Below, in pieces: positions 1-6,721 of a stretch of 11,209 nt of DNA. This stretch comes from Colwellia_A sp041890515 (GTDB lineage Bacteria > Pseudomonadota > Gammaproteobacteria > Enterobacterales > Alteromonadaceae): contig JASDWX010000114.1 of assembly GCA_041890515.1 (NCBI GenBank), positions 1 through 11,209 of the forward strand, in the 5' to 3' direction. The notes under the pieces are model-generated. The model made no database searches, was not told the origin of the DNA, and saw nothing but the letters and a program-made list of their open reading frames with translations. Positions within the stretch are counted from its first letter, which is position 1. Each line of letters begins with the position of its first letter. A program made the position numbers and the translations under genes.

Positions 1-363
1 GATATCAATATCGCACCCCCAATGATGGCGGCTTGCTCCAGGTAGCGCTGAAAAATACAAAATAGACTGAACAATTTCTTGCTCAGTCATTGTCGTAATG
101 TCGAGCGTTTCACCTTGCTTGCTTTTAATGGCGAGTTGTCCTGAAAACTTTTTATTCCAAATAGATAATTGACGAGTGAATCCTCTATAACCACTTGCAA
201 TCTTTAGGTCAAAACCAGCCAGGTTTGCTTCTTCAGACATTGCCTTCCATGCTGGAATAGCTTGATGATGAATACCCGTAGCATTATCTAACCAAGTGAT
301 ATGACTATCATCGAGCCCCGTTATTTGTTTTTTGCTTAATATATCATTTAATATTTGAGTCAT
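1..363 (-). CDS. M15 family metallopeptidase (D-alanyl-D-alanine / L,D-carboxypeptidase, VanY-like), C-terminus cut by window edge
   Basis: An open frame of 121 codons runs from an ATG at 363 off the left edge, so the 3' part is missing. It carries two hallmarks of the M15B/VanY fold. One is the substrate-side motif SGYRGFTRQLSIW near residues 68-80. The other is the zinc motif SRHHWGCDID at 111-120, matching SxHxxGxxxD with His113 and Asp120 as metal ligands. The third ligand (the usual HxH near the C-terminus) lies outside the window. Family members cut the terminal D-Ala or a related residue from peptidoglycan peptides. No signal peptide is visible in the N-terminus (MTQILNDILSKKQITG), so export cannot be shown. 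The start lies 5 nt after the dapE stop with no good Shine-Dalgarno, suggesting translational coupling as last gene of the ACT-yffB-dapE operon. The family call is secure; the exact substrate is not. Confidence 0.88.
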   Translation of the reverse strand, partial: MTQILNDILSKKQITGLDDSHITWLDNATGIHHQAIPAWKAMSEEANLAGFDLKIASGYRGFTRQLSIWNKKFSGQLAIKSKQGETLDITTMTEQEIVQSILYFSALPGASRHHWGCDIDI

Positions 364-368
364 TACCG

Positions 369-1532
369 TTATGCTATTTGTACTTGGTTAGTGAGTGCGT
401 TAACGAGAGTATGATAATAAATATCAGCCAATGAAATTAAGTCTTTGCAACTAACGCTTTCATTTACTTGATGGATAGTTGCATTACATGGACCAAGTTC
501 AATAACCTGAGCACCTGTAGGGGCAATAAATCGACCGTCTGAAGTGCCACCAGATGTTGATAATTCAGCATCAATGTTAGTCACAGTCTTTATTGCCTTT
601 ACGGCGGAATCTAGCAAAGTTCCAGGTTCAGTAATAAATGGCTTACCGTTAAATGTCCATTTAATCTCATATTCCAATTGATGCTTGGTGAGTACAGCAT
701 CAATTTTAGCTATAATATTTTGAAAATTTAGTTCTGTGCTAAAACGTAAATTAAACCAAGCAGTCAAATGTCCGGGGACTACATTCGTTGCGCCCGTTCC
801 AGATTCAATATTTGATAATTGAAAACTGGTTTGTGGAAAATATTCATTACCGTTATCCCAATGCATTTGGCTAAGTTCAGCCAAAGCGGGCATTGCAATA
901 TGAATAGGGTTCTTTACATGATCTGGATAAGCCACATGGCCTTGTTTACCATGTATGGTTAATTCACCAGAAATAGAACCGCGTCGACCATTCTTAATGA
1001 TATCTCCAACATGATTAGAGCTTGTTGGCTCACCGACAATACAATAGTTTATTTTTTCATTACGTGCTTCAAGTGTATCAATAACGCGCGTTGTGCCATT
1101 AATAAATGGGCCTTCTTCATCACTCGTAATAAGATATGCAATTGAACCAAAATGATTGGGGTGATCTTCTACAAAACGCTCTGTAGCGATAATCATCGCA
1201 GCTAAGCTCCCTTTCATATCTGAGGCTCCACGACCAAATAACATCCCATCAATAATAGTTGGCTCAAAAGGAGGAGTATGCCAAAGCGCTAAATTTCCTG
1301 CCGGTACAACATCGGTATGGCCCGCAAAACAAAATACAGGTTCGGTTGTGCCGCGTCTTGACCATAAATTTGTCGTATCTTCGAAAACCATGGTTTCATT
1401 ATTAAAATTTAAGGCACTTAAACGCTCAGCCATCATCTTTTGACAACCAAAATCTTCAGGCGTCACTGAAGGGCGCGCGATTAAATTTTTTGCTAATGTA
1501 ATAACGTTATGTTCTAACTCTATATTATTCAT
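369..1532 (-). CDS. dapE: Succinyl-diaminopimelate desuccinylase
   Basis: DapE hydrolyses N-succinyl-L,L-2,6-diaminopimelate to L,L-diaminopimelate and succinate in the succinylase branch of lysine and diaminopimelate synthesis, in the cytoplasm. The 387-residue length is close to the usual 375-380. It is a di-zinc M20 peptidase-fold enzyme. The ligand set is complete and shifted by five residues from the Haemophilus enzyme: His72 (AGHTDVVP), Asp105 (GRGASDMKG), catalytic base Glu139 followed by Glu140 (TSDEEGP), Glu168 (VGEPTS) and His354 (NATIHQVNE). The middle (about 183-295) is the lid/dimerisation domain with SGTGATNVVPG, and a glycine-rich STSGGTSDGRF stretch follows. The ATG overlaps the yffB stop as ATGA, so translation is probably coupled, which fits the weak Shine-Dalgarno. 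The yffB-dapE order is the same in E. coli. Nothing is missing; function is secure. Confidence 0.97.
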   Translation of the reverse strand: MNNIELEHNVITLAKNLIARPSVTPEDFGCQKMMAERLSALNFNNETMVFEDTTNLWSRRGTTEPVFCFAGHTDVVPAGNLALWHTPPFEPTIIDGMLFGRGASDMKGSLAAMIIATERFVEDHPNHFGSIAYLITSDEEGPFINGTTRVIDTLEARNEKINYCIVGEPTSSNHVGDIIKNGRRGSISGELTIHGKQGHVAYPDHVKNPIHIAMPALAELSQMHWDNGNEYFPQTSFQLSNIESGTGATNVVPGHLTAWFNLRFSTELNFQNIIAKIDAVLTKHQLEYEIKWTFNGKPFITEPGTLLDSAVKAIKTVTNIDAELSTSGGTSDGRFIAPTGAQVIELGPCNATIHQVNESVSCKDLISLADIYYHTLVNALTNQVQIA

Positions 1533-1876
1533 GATAAAAACAGCTCTTGGTATAATGGTTCTTTAAAACCGACTTGAAAATTATTGTTGTGATCCACTAA
1601 GGGTCTTTTTAGTAACGTGGGTTGTTCTAAAACGGCCTTAAATATAATATCGTCAGTCAAGTTATCTTTTATTGCTTCGGGCAGGTTTCTAAACGTAGTG
1701 CTGCGTTTATTAAGTAAAACATCCCAAGAGCTTCTATTGACAAACTCAGTCAATAACTCAGTAGTTAATGGTTGTGTCTTAAAGTCAAAAAAATTGTACT
1801 CAATACCTTGCTTATCAAGCCATTTAGTTGCCTTTTTTACAGTGTCGCAATTTTTTATGCCATAAATGGTGGTCAT
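1529..1876 (-). CDS. yffB: ArsC/Spx-family reductase, YffB type
   Basis: A 115-residue single-domain thioredoxin-fold protein of the ArsC/Spx/YffB group. It opens with TTIYGIKNCDTVKKA, placing the redox Cys at residue 10 with no second Cys in a CxxC position. Later come NKRSTTFR (Arg63) and LLKRPL (Arg91), which align with two substrate-binding arginines of arsenate reductase. The third arsenate arginine is not obvious, since the end reads QVGFKEPLY. E. coli YffB (YfgD-independent, next to dapE) has the same build and has been described as a glutathione-dependent thiol reductase rather than a true arsenate reductase; the substrate here is unknown. A clear Shine-Dalgarno (AGGAAC, about 6 nt before ATG) supports the start. 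It begins 14 nt after the ACT-gene stop and overlaps dapE by 4 nt. Family secure, physiological role not. Confidence 0.92.
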   Translation of the reverse strand: MTTIYGIKNCDTVKKATKWLDKQGIEYNFFDFKTQPLTTELLTEFVNRSSWDVLLNKRSTTFRNLPEAIKDNLTDDIIFKAVLEQPTLLKRPLVDHNNNFQVGFKEPLYQELFLS

Positions 1877-1890
1877 GAATGTTCCTAAAG

Positions 1891-2271
1891 CTAAATTATT
1901 TGGTAATTATTTGATATTAACGCTGCTGTCGCAAGAGATACATTGGTTGATTTTACTAAAATATAATCGGTATCAAAGGTTGAAATTGCAAAAATACTGA
2001 TTTTTTCGTTTGCCAATATTGTTGATATTTTTGATAAAATACCTGTCAACGTGAAATCGAGTGGACCTACAACCTCAAAAGCTTGCCAATCTTTTTCTAC
2101 TTCATCGCTGGGCATAATGATTGCCTGAGGTAATACAATGGAAGTTTCCTCATAGGTTTTAGCAATAAAAAATATAGGCGCGTCAAATACAGCTTTTGGA
2201 ATATCGATATCGCTCGCTAAACTATGAATTGCAAAAGTTTCTTCGAGTAATTTGAGGGTAAGTGTACTCAT
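1891..2271 (-). CDS. ACT domain-containing protein (CASTOR/ACT_7-like)
   Basis: A 126-residue protein built as two small ACT-like halves. The second half is the most telling: WQAFEVVGPLDFTLTGILSKIS at about 62-83, then ILANEKISIFAISTFDTDYILVK at about 85-107. This is the signature of the bacterial ACT_7/CASTOR-like group (formerly DUF2241 type). ACT modules usually bind amino acids and regulate enzymes of amino-acid metabolism. Which ligand is bound here cannot be read from sequence. It is first in the operon with yffB and dapE, so a link with the lysine/diaminopimelate pathway is a reasonable but untested idea. The start ATG at 2271 is preceded by only a weak GGTAA, which lies inside the right arm of an inverted repeat (2276-2301). 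No enzymatic domain is attached. Confidence 0.87.
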   Translation of the reverse strand: MSTLTLKLLEETFAIHSLASDIDIPKAVFDAPIFFIAKTYEETSIVLPQAIIMPSDEVEKDWQAFEVVGPLDFTLTGILSKISTILANEKISIFAISTFDTDYILVKSTNVSLATAALISNNYQII

Positions 2272-2275
2272 AGCA

Positions 2276-2301
2276 AGTTACCATTTATGAAAAAGGTAAC
2301 T
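2276..2301 (-). promoter_or_regulatory. Inverted repeat between candidate -10 and start codon of the ACT gene (possible operator)
   Basis: Perfect 7-bp arms AGTTACC (2276-2282) and GGTAACT (2295-2301) are separated by 12 bp. On the minus strand the outer arm overlaps the candidate -10 hexamer TATAGT, and the inner arm overlaps the weak ribosome-binding region before the ATG. If transcription starts in the spacer, only the inner arm is in the RNA, so a DNA operator is more likely than an RNA hairpin. The cognate regulator is unknown. Confidence 0.4.
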
Positions 2302-2327
2302 ATAGCGTTTACTGACTAATTTTTAAA
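2299..2327 (-). promoter_or_regulatory. Candidate sigma-70 promoter for the ACT-yffB-dapE-M15 operon
   Basis: On the minus strand TTTAAA (2327-2322, 4/6 to the -35 consensus) lies 17 bp before TATAGT (2304-2299, 5/6 to the -10 consensus). This would start transcription about 20 nt before the ACT start codon. The region is AT-rich, so chance matches are easy. Confidence 0.35.
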
Positions 2328-2717
2328 GTAAGTATATTTATGTATAAATAAATAAAGTCATAATTACTCTGTATTTTTTTGTGTTTATTTATTGTGTTTC
2401 TATGATGTAACTGATGATTTAAATTAAAGATTCTGTTAAAAGTTAACGACTAATTATAAAAAGCATGCTAACTAGTGAAAAGTCGCTGCATTCTAAGTGG
2501 TTAACCTCTTAAATAATAAGAAGAACTTATTAATGATATCCACAAAAGCTGTGGGTATTGTTGTGGGTAACTATTGTTTGATTTGTTAGTATGTTGTTTT
2601 ATATGGTAAATTTATACTGGTTGTTTTTTAACTAGTAGGTAAAGACTGCTGGAAGTATTAATAGTTATTAAAATAGTCAACTGTATATTAAATCAGTGCC
2701 AACTTGGTAAAAGGGTA
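2302..2717. other. AT-rich intergenic spacer between ACT gene and pta; no gene seen
   Basis: No convincing coding frame exists on either strand. The longest tidy reading, 15 codons from an ATG at about 2465, has no ribosome-binding site. Visible items are A/T-only inverted repeats (2347-2356 with 2384-2393; 2514-2520 with 2526-2532) and three DnaA-box-like 9-mers within 35 bp: ATATCCACA at 2536, TGTGGGTAT at 2550 and TGTGGGTAA at 2562. The first two of these also form a small hairpin with arms CCACA/TGTGG. The region lies downstream of pta and upstream of the ACT operon. Confidence 0.5.
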
Positions 2718-2749
2718 AGCTAAAAGGTTAATAATTTAACCTTTTAGCT
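2718..2749 (-). terminator. Strong hairpin 8 nt after the pta stop, probable ackA-pta terminator
   Basis: A perfect 14-bp stem, AGCTAAAAGGTTAA (2718-2731) with TTAACCTTTTAGCT (2736-2749), is closed by a 4-nt loop. It is placed exactly where a transcript from ackA-pta would end. On the minus strand the stem is followed by TACCCTTTTACC and not a clean U-run, so it is an imperfect intrinsic terminator. It may act instead as a 3' stabilising hairpin or allow partial read-through. Confidence 0.65.
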
Positions 2750-2756
2750 GAGTAAA

Positions 2757-4857
2757 CTATGGATTTACTTGGATGGCGGTCAGGGCGATTGTATACACAA
2801 TATCATCTACTAATGCGCCGCGTGATAGATCATTTACGGGTTTTCTCATTCCTTGTAACATGGGTCCTATACTGACTAAATCAGCTGAACGTTGTACCGC
2901 TTTATATGTTGTATTGCCGGTATTGAGATCGGGGAATATAAATACATTGGCTTTTCCTGCTACCGGACTGTTGGGCGCTTTTTTCTTCGCAACATTTTCC
3001 ATAATGGCAGCATCGTATTGCAGTGGGCCATCAATAATAAGATCAGGTCGCTTTTGCTACTTTTTCAACGTCAGCACCAACACCTGAACTCCCTGTGCTG
3101 TAGCTTATCATGGCTACTTTAGGTTCAATGCCAAATTTTATTGCTGAATCAGCTGATTGTATCGCAATATCTGATAACTGCTCTGCAGTAGGCTCTGGAT
3201 TGATCGCACAATCACCGTAAACAAGTACTTGTTCGGGCAATAACATAAAAAATATAGATGAAACTAAGGAACTACCTTCTGCTGTTTTAATAAGTTGTAA
3301 AGCGGGGCGAATCGTATTAGCCGTTGTATTGACCGCGCCAGAGACTAATCCGTCTACTTGTCCTAGTTGTAGCATCATAGTCGCTAGAACAACGTTATCT
3401 GTTAACTCTTGCTTGGCAACAACTTCAGTTAATCCCTTATTCTTTCTCAACTCAACTAAAGGTTTAATGTAATTATCACGAATGAGTGCAGGATCAGTGA
3501 TCAATAAACCATCGGGTAAGTTAATGCCTTGTTGTTCAGCAATACGCAAAATACTTTCTTTATCGCCAAGAAGCTGGCAACGTGCAATTCCACGTTCAAC
3601 ACAAATTGCTGCGGCCTTGATCGTTCTGACATCATTACCTTCAGGTAAAATAATCAGTTTGTTGGCATCACGGGCAAGTTCAGTTAATTTGTGTCTAAAT
3701 GCGGGTGGTGACATTTGATTACTTTGACTAACATTCTTTGAAAGTTGTTGTAACCAAGTTGAAGACAAGTTTTTAGCGACATACTCTTTTACTTTGTCAT
3801 GGCGTTGAATATCATCGTCTGGTGTTTCTGGATTGTAGTTCATTAAATAGCGTGAAGTTTGCCAAGTATCCCAAGGAACAGAGAGCATCGGAAGTCCCGC
3901 ATCTAAGGCTTGTTTACATAAGGACATTACCTGCTCATTTGGTGTGTAACCATTGGTCAGTAGTAACGCACCAACTTTTGTACCATTTAAAGCCGATAAG
4001 CAAGTTGCGATAATAATATCTGTTCTGTCACCCGGAGTAACAATCAAACGGCTGGGTTGTAAGTGGCTCATTAAGTTACCCACACTGCGCGCACAAAAGC
4101 TAATACTACGGATACGACGGTGATACATGTCTCCTTGATTTAAAATTTCAGCATTGAGGTAGTTAGAAATATCAATAACGCGAGGAGCAATTAAATCCAT
4201 TTCCCATAAAATAGTGCCTAATAAATCAAAATGACGATTTTTAAATATAGATAAATTGATCAGAGGATCTAGATCAAAGTCATTGTTAAACTCATTTTCA
4301 CGAGGTAACAATCCATATACATCTTTGTCTGGGCTATTAATTTTATTAATGATACAAACGATTAAACGTTTGTTTTTGATTCCGCCGAAGGTTTCAGCAC
4401 TGACTTCTAAACGATCTTCAAATTCTTCTGCACTGTCATTGTCAGGAGCCGCAACTAACACTATATCCGTAGAAAGTGCTTGGGCAACATCTCGATTAAT
4501 TCTACCTGCATAAGGCTGGCGAGTCGTTGGAATAAGTCCCTCAATAATAACAACATCATAATTTTTTTCAAAATCATTAAATGCACCAACAATTTTTTCT
4601 AAAACTATATCATGTTTTCCATCACCCATTTGTTGCTCAACATAGGTTAATGATACTGAATGATTTGAGGTTTCTGTCTGTGTTATCTTTGCTTGAGTGT
4701 TATTCTTATGCGTTAATAAATTAGAAGATGGCTGACTTATTGGCTTAAAATGACCAACATTAATACCTTTTTGTTGGCAGGCATGAATTAAACCTTGAGC
4801 AACACTGGTAAGCCCAACGCCAAAGCCAACAGGCAGTAACATTATTCTATGGGACAT
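2757..4857 (-). pseudogene. pta: Phosphate acetyltransferase, frameshifted by an internal deletion
   Basis: Pta interconverts acetyl-CoA plus phosphate and acetyl phosphate plus CoA. The 5' part reads 604 residues from ATG 4857, with a good AAGGAA Shine-Dalgarno. It has an N-terminal P-loop-like/AAA_26 domain (RIMLLPVGFGVGLTSVAQG), a DRTGG-type domain (VTPGDRTD at 274-280), and the start of the PTA_PTB catalytic domain (from about 384). It then hits TGA at 3043-3045 just after GADVEKVAKAT. The remainder is open in another frame from about 3056 to TAG at 2757. It starts QKRPDLIIDGPLQYDAA and includes the catalytic-site stretch KPVNDLSRGALVDD. Compared with E. coli Pta, about 10 residues expected between VEKV and RPDL are represented by only 7 nt, so roughly 23 nt is missing. 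The truncated product would lose the conserved Ser-Arg and Asp of the active site. Both halves are otherwise well conserved, so the lesion is recent or an assembly error. Confidence 0.92.
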
Positions 4858-6071
4858 TATTTTTCCTTACCTGATTTTTTTGATAAAAGTTGAGATGTTT
4901 GTTCAGCAATAACCCATTCTTCATTTGTCGGGATCACTAAAATGTCACGAGAATTATCAGCGTTAATATGCCCAGCTTGCCCAAAACGGCATGATTTATT
5001 TTTATCATTTGAAATATAAAAATTAAGGAGGCTAAGTTGTTCAGTAATACATTGACGAATAAGGTTAGAATTTTCGCCAATACCACCGGTAAAAATCAAG
5101 GCGTCAAGTGAAGTCAAGCTAGCCGAAAAAGAGGCAATAGATTTTGCGATTCGATAACAAAATACATCTAATGCCAACTTAGCACGAGGATTATTATCCT
5201 TTAGCCAAGCTTCCTCAATTTCACGGCAATCGTTACTTAAACCTGAAACACCGAGTAAACCACTGTCTTTATTTAATAAATGATTAACTTTTTCAGCCGT
5301 GTACCCTAATTGATTGATTAAATGAAATATAATGCCAGGATCTATATCGCCGCTACGAGTTCCCATCATTACGCCTTCAAGCGGTGTAAAACCTAAACTT
5401 GTATCTACACTTTTGCCATTTTTAATGGCAGATACACTGCAACCATTACCTAAGTGCGCGCTAATGAAACTACTTTCATTTAAGGGTGTCTCAAGTTTTT
5501 TTGCCGCTTCTTGAACTACAAAATAATGGCTAGTGCCATGAAAACCATATCGTCGAATACCATGGTCTTTATAAAGTGCATAGGGGATACCGTAGATAAA
5601 AGCTTTTTCCGGCATTGTTTGATGAAAGGCCGTATCAAAAACGGCAACTTGTGGAATATCCAAAAATACGGCTTCTGAGGCGGTAATACCCCTTAGATTG
5701 GCAGGATTATGCAAGGGTGCGAGTTTTGATAAATCACTAATAGATTTTTTTACGACATCATTAATTAATGTTGGTCGACTATAGTTTTCCCCGCCATGAA
5801 CTACGCGATGACCTATCGCAAAAATTTGCAGATTGAGTTCATGGGTTACTAACACCTCTACTAGTTTTGTTATGGCAGCTTCATGGTCAAATGGTCTAAG
5901 TAAATGAGCTTCTATTGCTTGACCGTGATATTTTATTTTTATACTTGCCTGTTCCGATAATAAGCGTTCGGCTAACCCTGTGAGTAATGTTTCGCCATTA
6001 TCTTGTCTGATCAGTGAAAATTTTAAGGAAGAGCTCCCACAATTTAAAACTAAAATTAGATTTTTTTTCAT
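4857..6071 (-). CDS. ackA: Acetate kinase
   Basis: AckA transfers phosphate between ATP and acetate to give acetyl phosphate, the partner reaction of Pta in acetate overflow, fermentation and acetate uptake. At 404 residues it is full length. ASKHA-fold signatures are all present: LVLNCGSSSLKFSL with Asn10, IGHRVVHGGE with Arg89, VFDTAFHQTMP with catalytic Asp146, RRYGFHGTSH with His178, HLGNGCS, MMGTRSGDIDPG with Arg239, the adenine-site FTGGIGENS at 327-335, and IPTNEEW with Glu384/385. Its stop overlaps the pta start as TAATG, so the two are one operon and coupled. The ATG at 6071 is the only sensible start, because nearby upstream ATGs are out of frame or closed at once, although the Shine-Dalgarno is poor. 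The enzyme itself looks functional; its partner gene is broken. Confidence 0.97.
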   Translation of the reverse strand: MKKNLILVLNCGSSSLKFSLIRQDNGETLLTGLAERLLSEQASIKIKYHGQAIEAHLLRPFDHEAAITKLVEVLVTHELNLQIFAIGHRVVHGGENYSRPTLINDVVKKSISDLSKLAPLHNPANLRGITASEAVFLDIPQVAVFDTAFHQTMPEKAFIYGIPYALYKDHGIRRYGFHGTSHYFVVQEAAKKLETPLNESSFISAHLGNGCSVSAIKNGKSVDTSLGFTPLEGVMMGTRSGDIDPGIIFHLINQLGYTAEKVNHLLNKDSGLLGVSGLSNDCREIEEAWLKDNNPRAKLALDVFCYRIAKSIASFSASLTSLDALIFTGGIGENSNLIRQCITEQLSLLNFYISNDKNKSCRFGQAGHINADNSRDILVIPTNEEWVIAEQTSQLLSKKSGKEK

Positions 6072-6136
6072 AGCATTATTTAATCATCTATTTAAAAAGG
6101 AAGTTAATTGTTTTATTACAATACGTTAATTGGAAG

Positions 6137-6142
6137 ATTATA
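6137..6142 (-). promoter_or_regulatory. ackA promoter -10 hexamer
   Basis: On the minus strand the hexamer is a perfect TATAAT, with an expected start near 6130 and a leader of about 59 nt. No good -35 hexamer exists 16-18 bp upstream, as expected for an activator-dependent promoter, and an FNR-like site occupies that position. Confidence 0.55.
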
Positions 6143-6164
6143 GACCAAAATAATTGTTTAACTA

Positions 6165-6178
6165 TTGATATGAACCAA
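6165..6178 (-). promoter_or_regulatory. FNR/EtrA-type binding site upstream of ackA
   Basis: The plus strand reads TTGAT-ATGA-ACCAA, 9 of 10 positions of the FNR consensus TTGAT-N4-ATCAA. Its centre (6171.5) is about 41.5 bp upstream of the start predicted from the TATAAT at 6137-6142. This is the classical class II activator position, where the protein replaces a weak -35. The E. coli ackA-pta genes are known to respond to oxygen regulators, which fits. Confidence 0.5.
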
Positions 6179-6199
6179 GGAAAGTAAATTTACACCAAC

Positions 6200-6228
6200 T
6201 TCAATAAAACTAGTTACAACTTTATGCT
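6200..6228 (+). promoter_or_regulatory. Weak candidate promoter for yfbV
   Basis: TTCAAT (6200-6205) and TATGCT (6223-6228) are spaced by 17 bp and lie about 35 bp before the yfbV start. Match quality is modest (3/6 and 4/6). A 10-bp palindrome GTAAATTTAC (6184-6193) lies just upstream. Confidence 0.25.
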
Positions 6229-6263
6229 ATCTTTTAAATAAGACTTGTTGTAGGGTGTCGCGT

Positions 6264-6695
6264 ATGAATATAAGTGTAGTAGAACTAATAAAGTTAGGCC
6301 GGAAGTATATGGAACTTTGGCCTCAAAAAGCTGAGTTGGGTAATTATTTTGCCGAATATCAAGCTGTTAAAATGAGCCGTTTAGCTTTTCGATATTTACC
6401 GGGAATTGCTTTGTTTTCTTTTATAATGCAGATTTATTTGGGCTCGTTTGCACTATTACCACAAGCAATGGTTTATAGCTTATTTATTTTAACTCTTCCA
6501 GTACAAGCATTATTGATGTTAGGTGTTAAAGCAGATAAATTTTTACCTGTATCTTTGGCTTCTTGGTATAAAGAAAGTGTTGCTAGGGTGAATGAAGCTG
6601 GCGGTTCAATCAAGCTATCAGTGCACAAACCTCGTTTTATTGATTTAGCCATGTTACTTAATATTAGCCACCAATCTCAAAATTCTAAATTCTAA
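6264..6695 (+). CDS. yfbV: UPF0208 inner-membrane protein YfbV
   Basis: A 143-residue small membrane protein of the YfbV (UPF0208) family. The family pattern is visible as FxxG-Y-x-WP (LGRKYMELWP), then VKMSRLAFRYLPGIALF. Two hydrophobic segments follow at about 43-60 and 66-88. The basic/soluble C-terminal part includes WYKESVARVNEAGG and KPRFIDLAMLL. A GTG three codons upstream (6255) is also in frame, but the only Shine-Dalgarno (AGGG at 6252-6255) overlaps that GTG and is 8 nt from the ATG at 6264, so the ATG is preferred. E. coli yfbV is likewise the divergent neighbour of ackA-pta. In E. coli the protein has been linked to Ter-region (MatP) insulation; that role is not established here. 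Function remains uncertain. Confidence 0.88.
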   Translation: MNISVVELIKLGRKYMELWPQKAELGNYFAEYQAVKMSRLAFRYLPGIALFSFIMQIYLGSFALLPQAMVYSLFILTLPVQALLMLGVKADKFLPVSLASWYKESVARVNEAGGSIKLSVHKPRFIDLAMLLNISHQSQNSKF

Positions 6696-6721
6696 ATACT
6701 CCACAAAATATTTCGTTAGTT

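Noticed and set aside
2347..2393. 10-bp inverted repeat AATAAATAAA / TTTATTTATT
   Set aside because: It is made only of A and T in a very AT-rich stretch with a 27-nt loop; expected by chance.
2757..3002. A separate 81-codon gene starting MENVAKKK
   Set aside because: It is the C-terminal end of Pta (NTGNTTYKAVQRSADL, MRKPVNDLSRGALVDD) in the shifted frame; similarity continues upstream of this ATG to about 3056.
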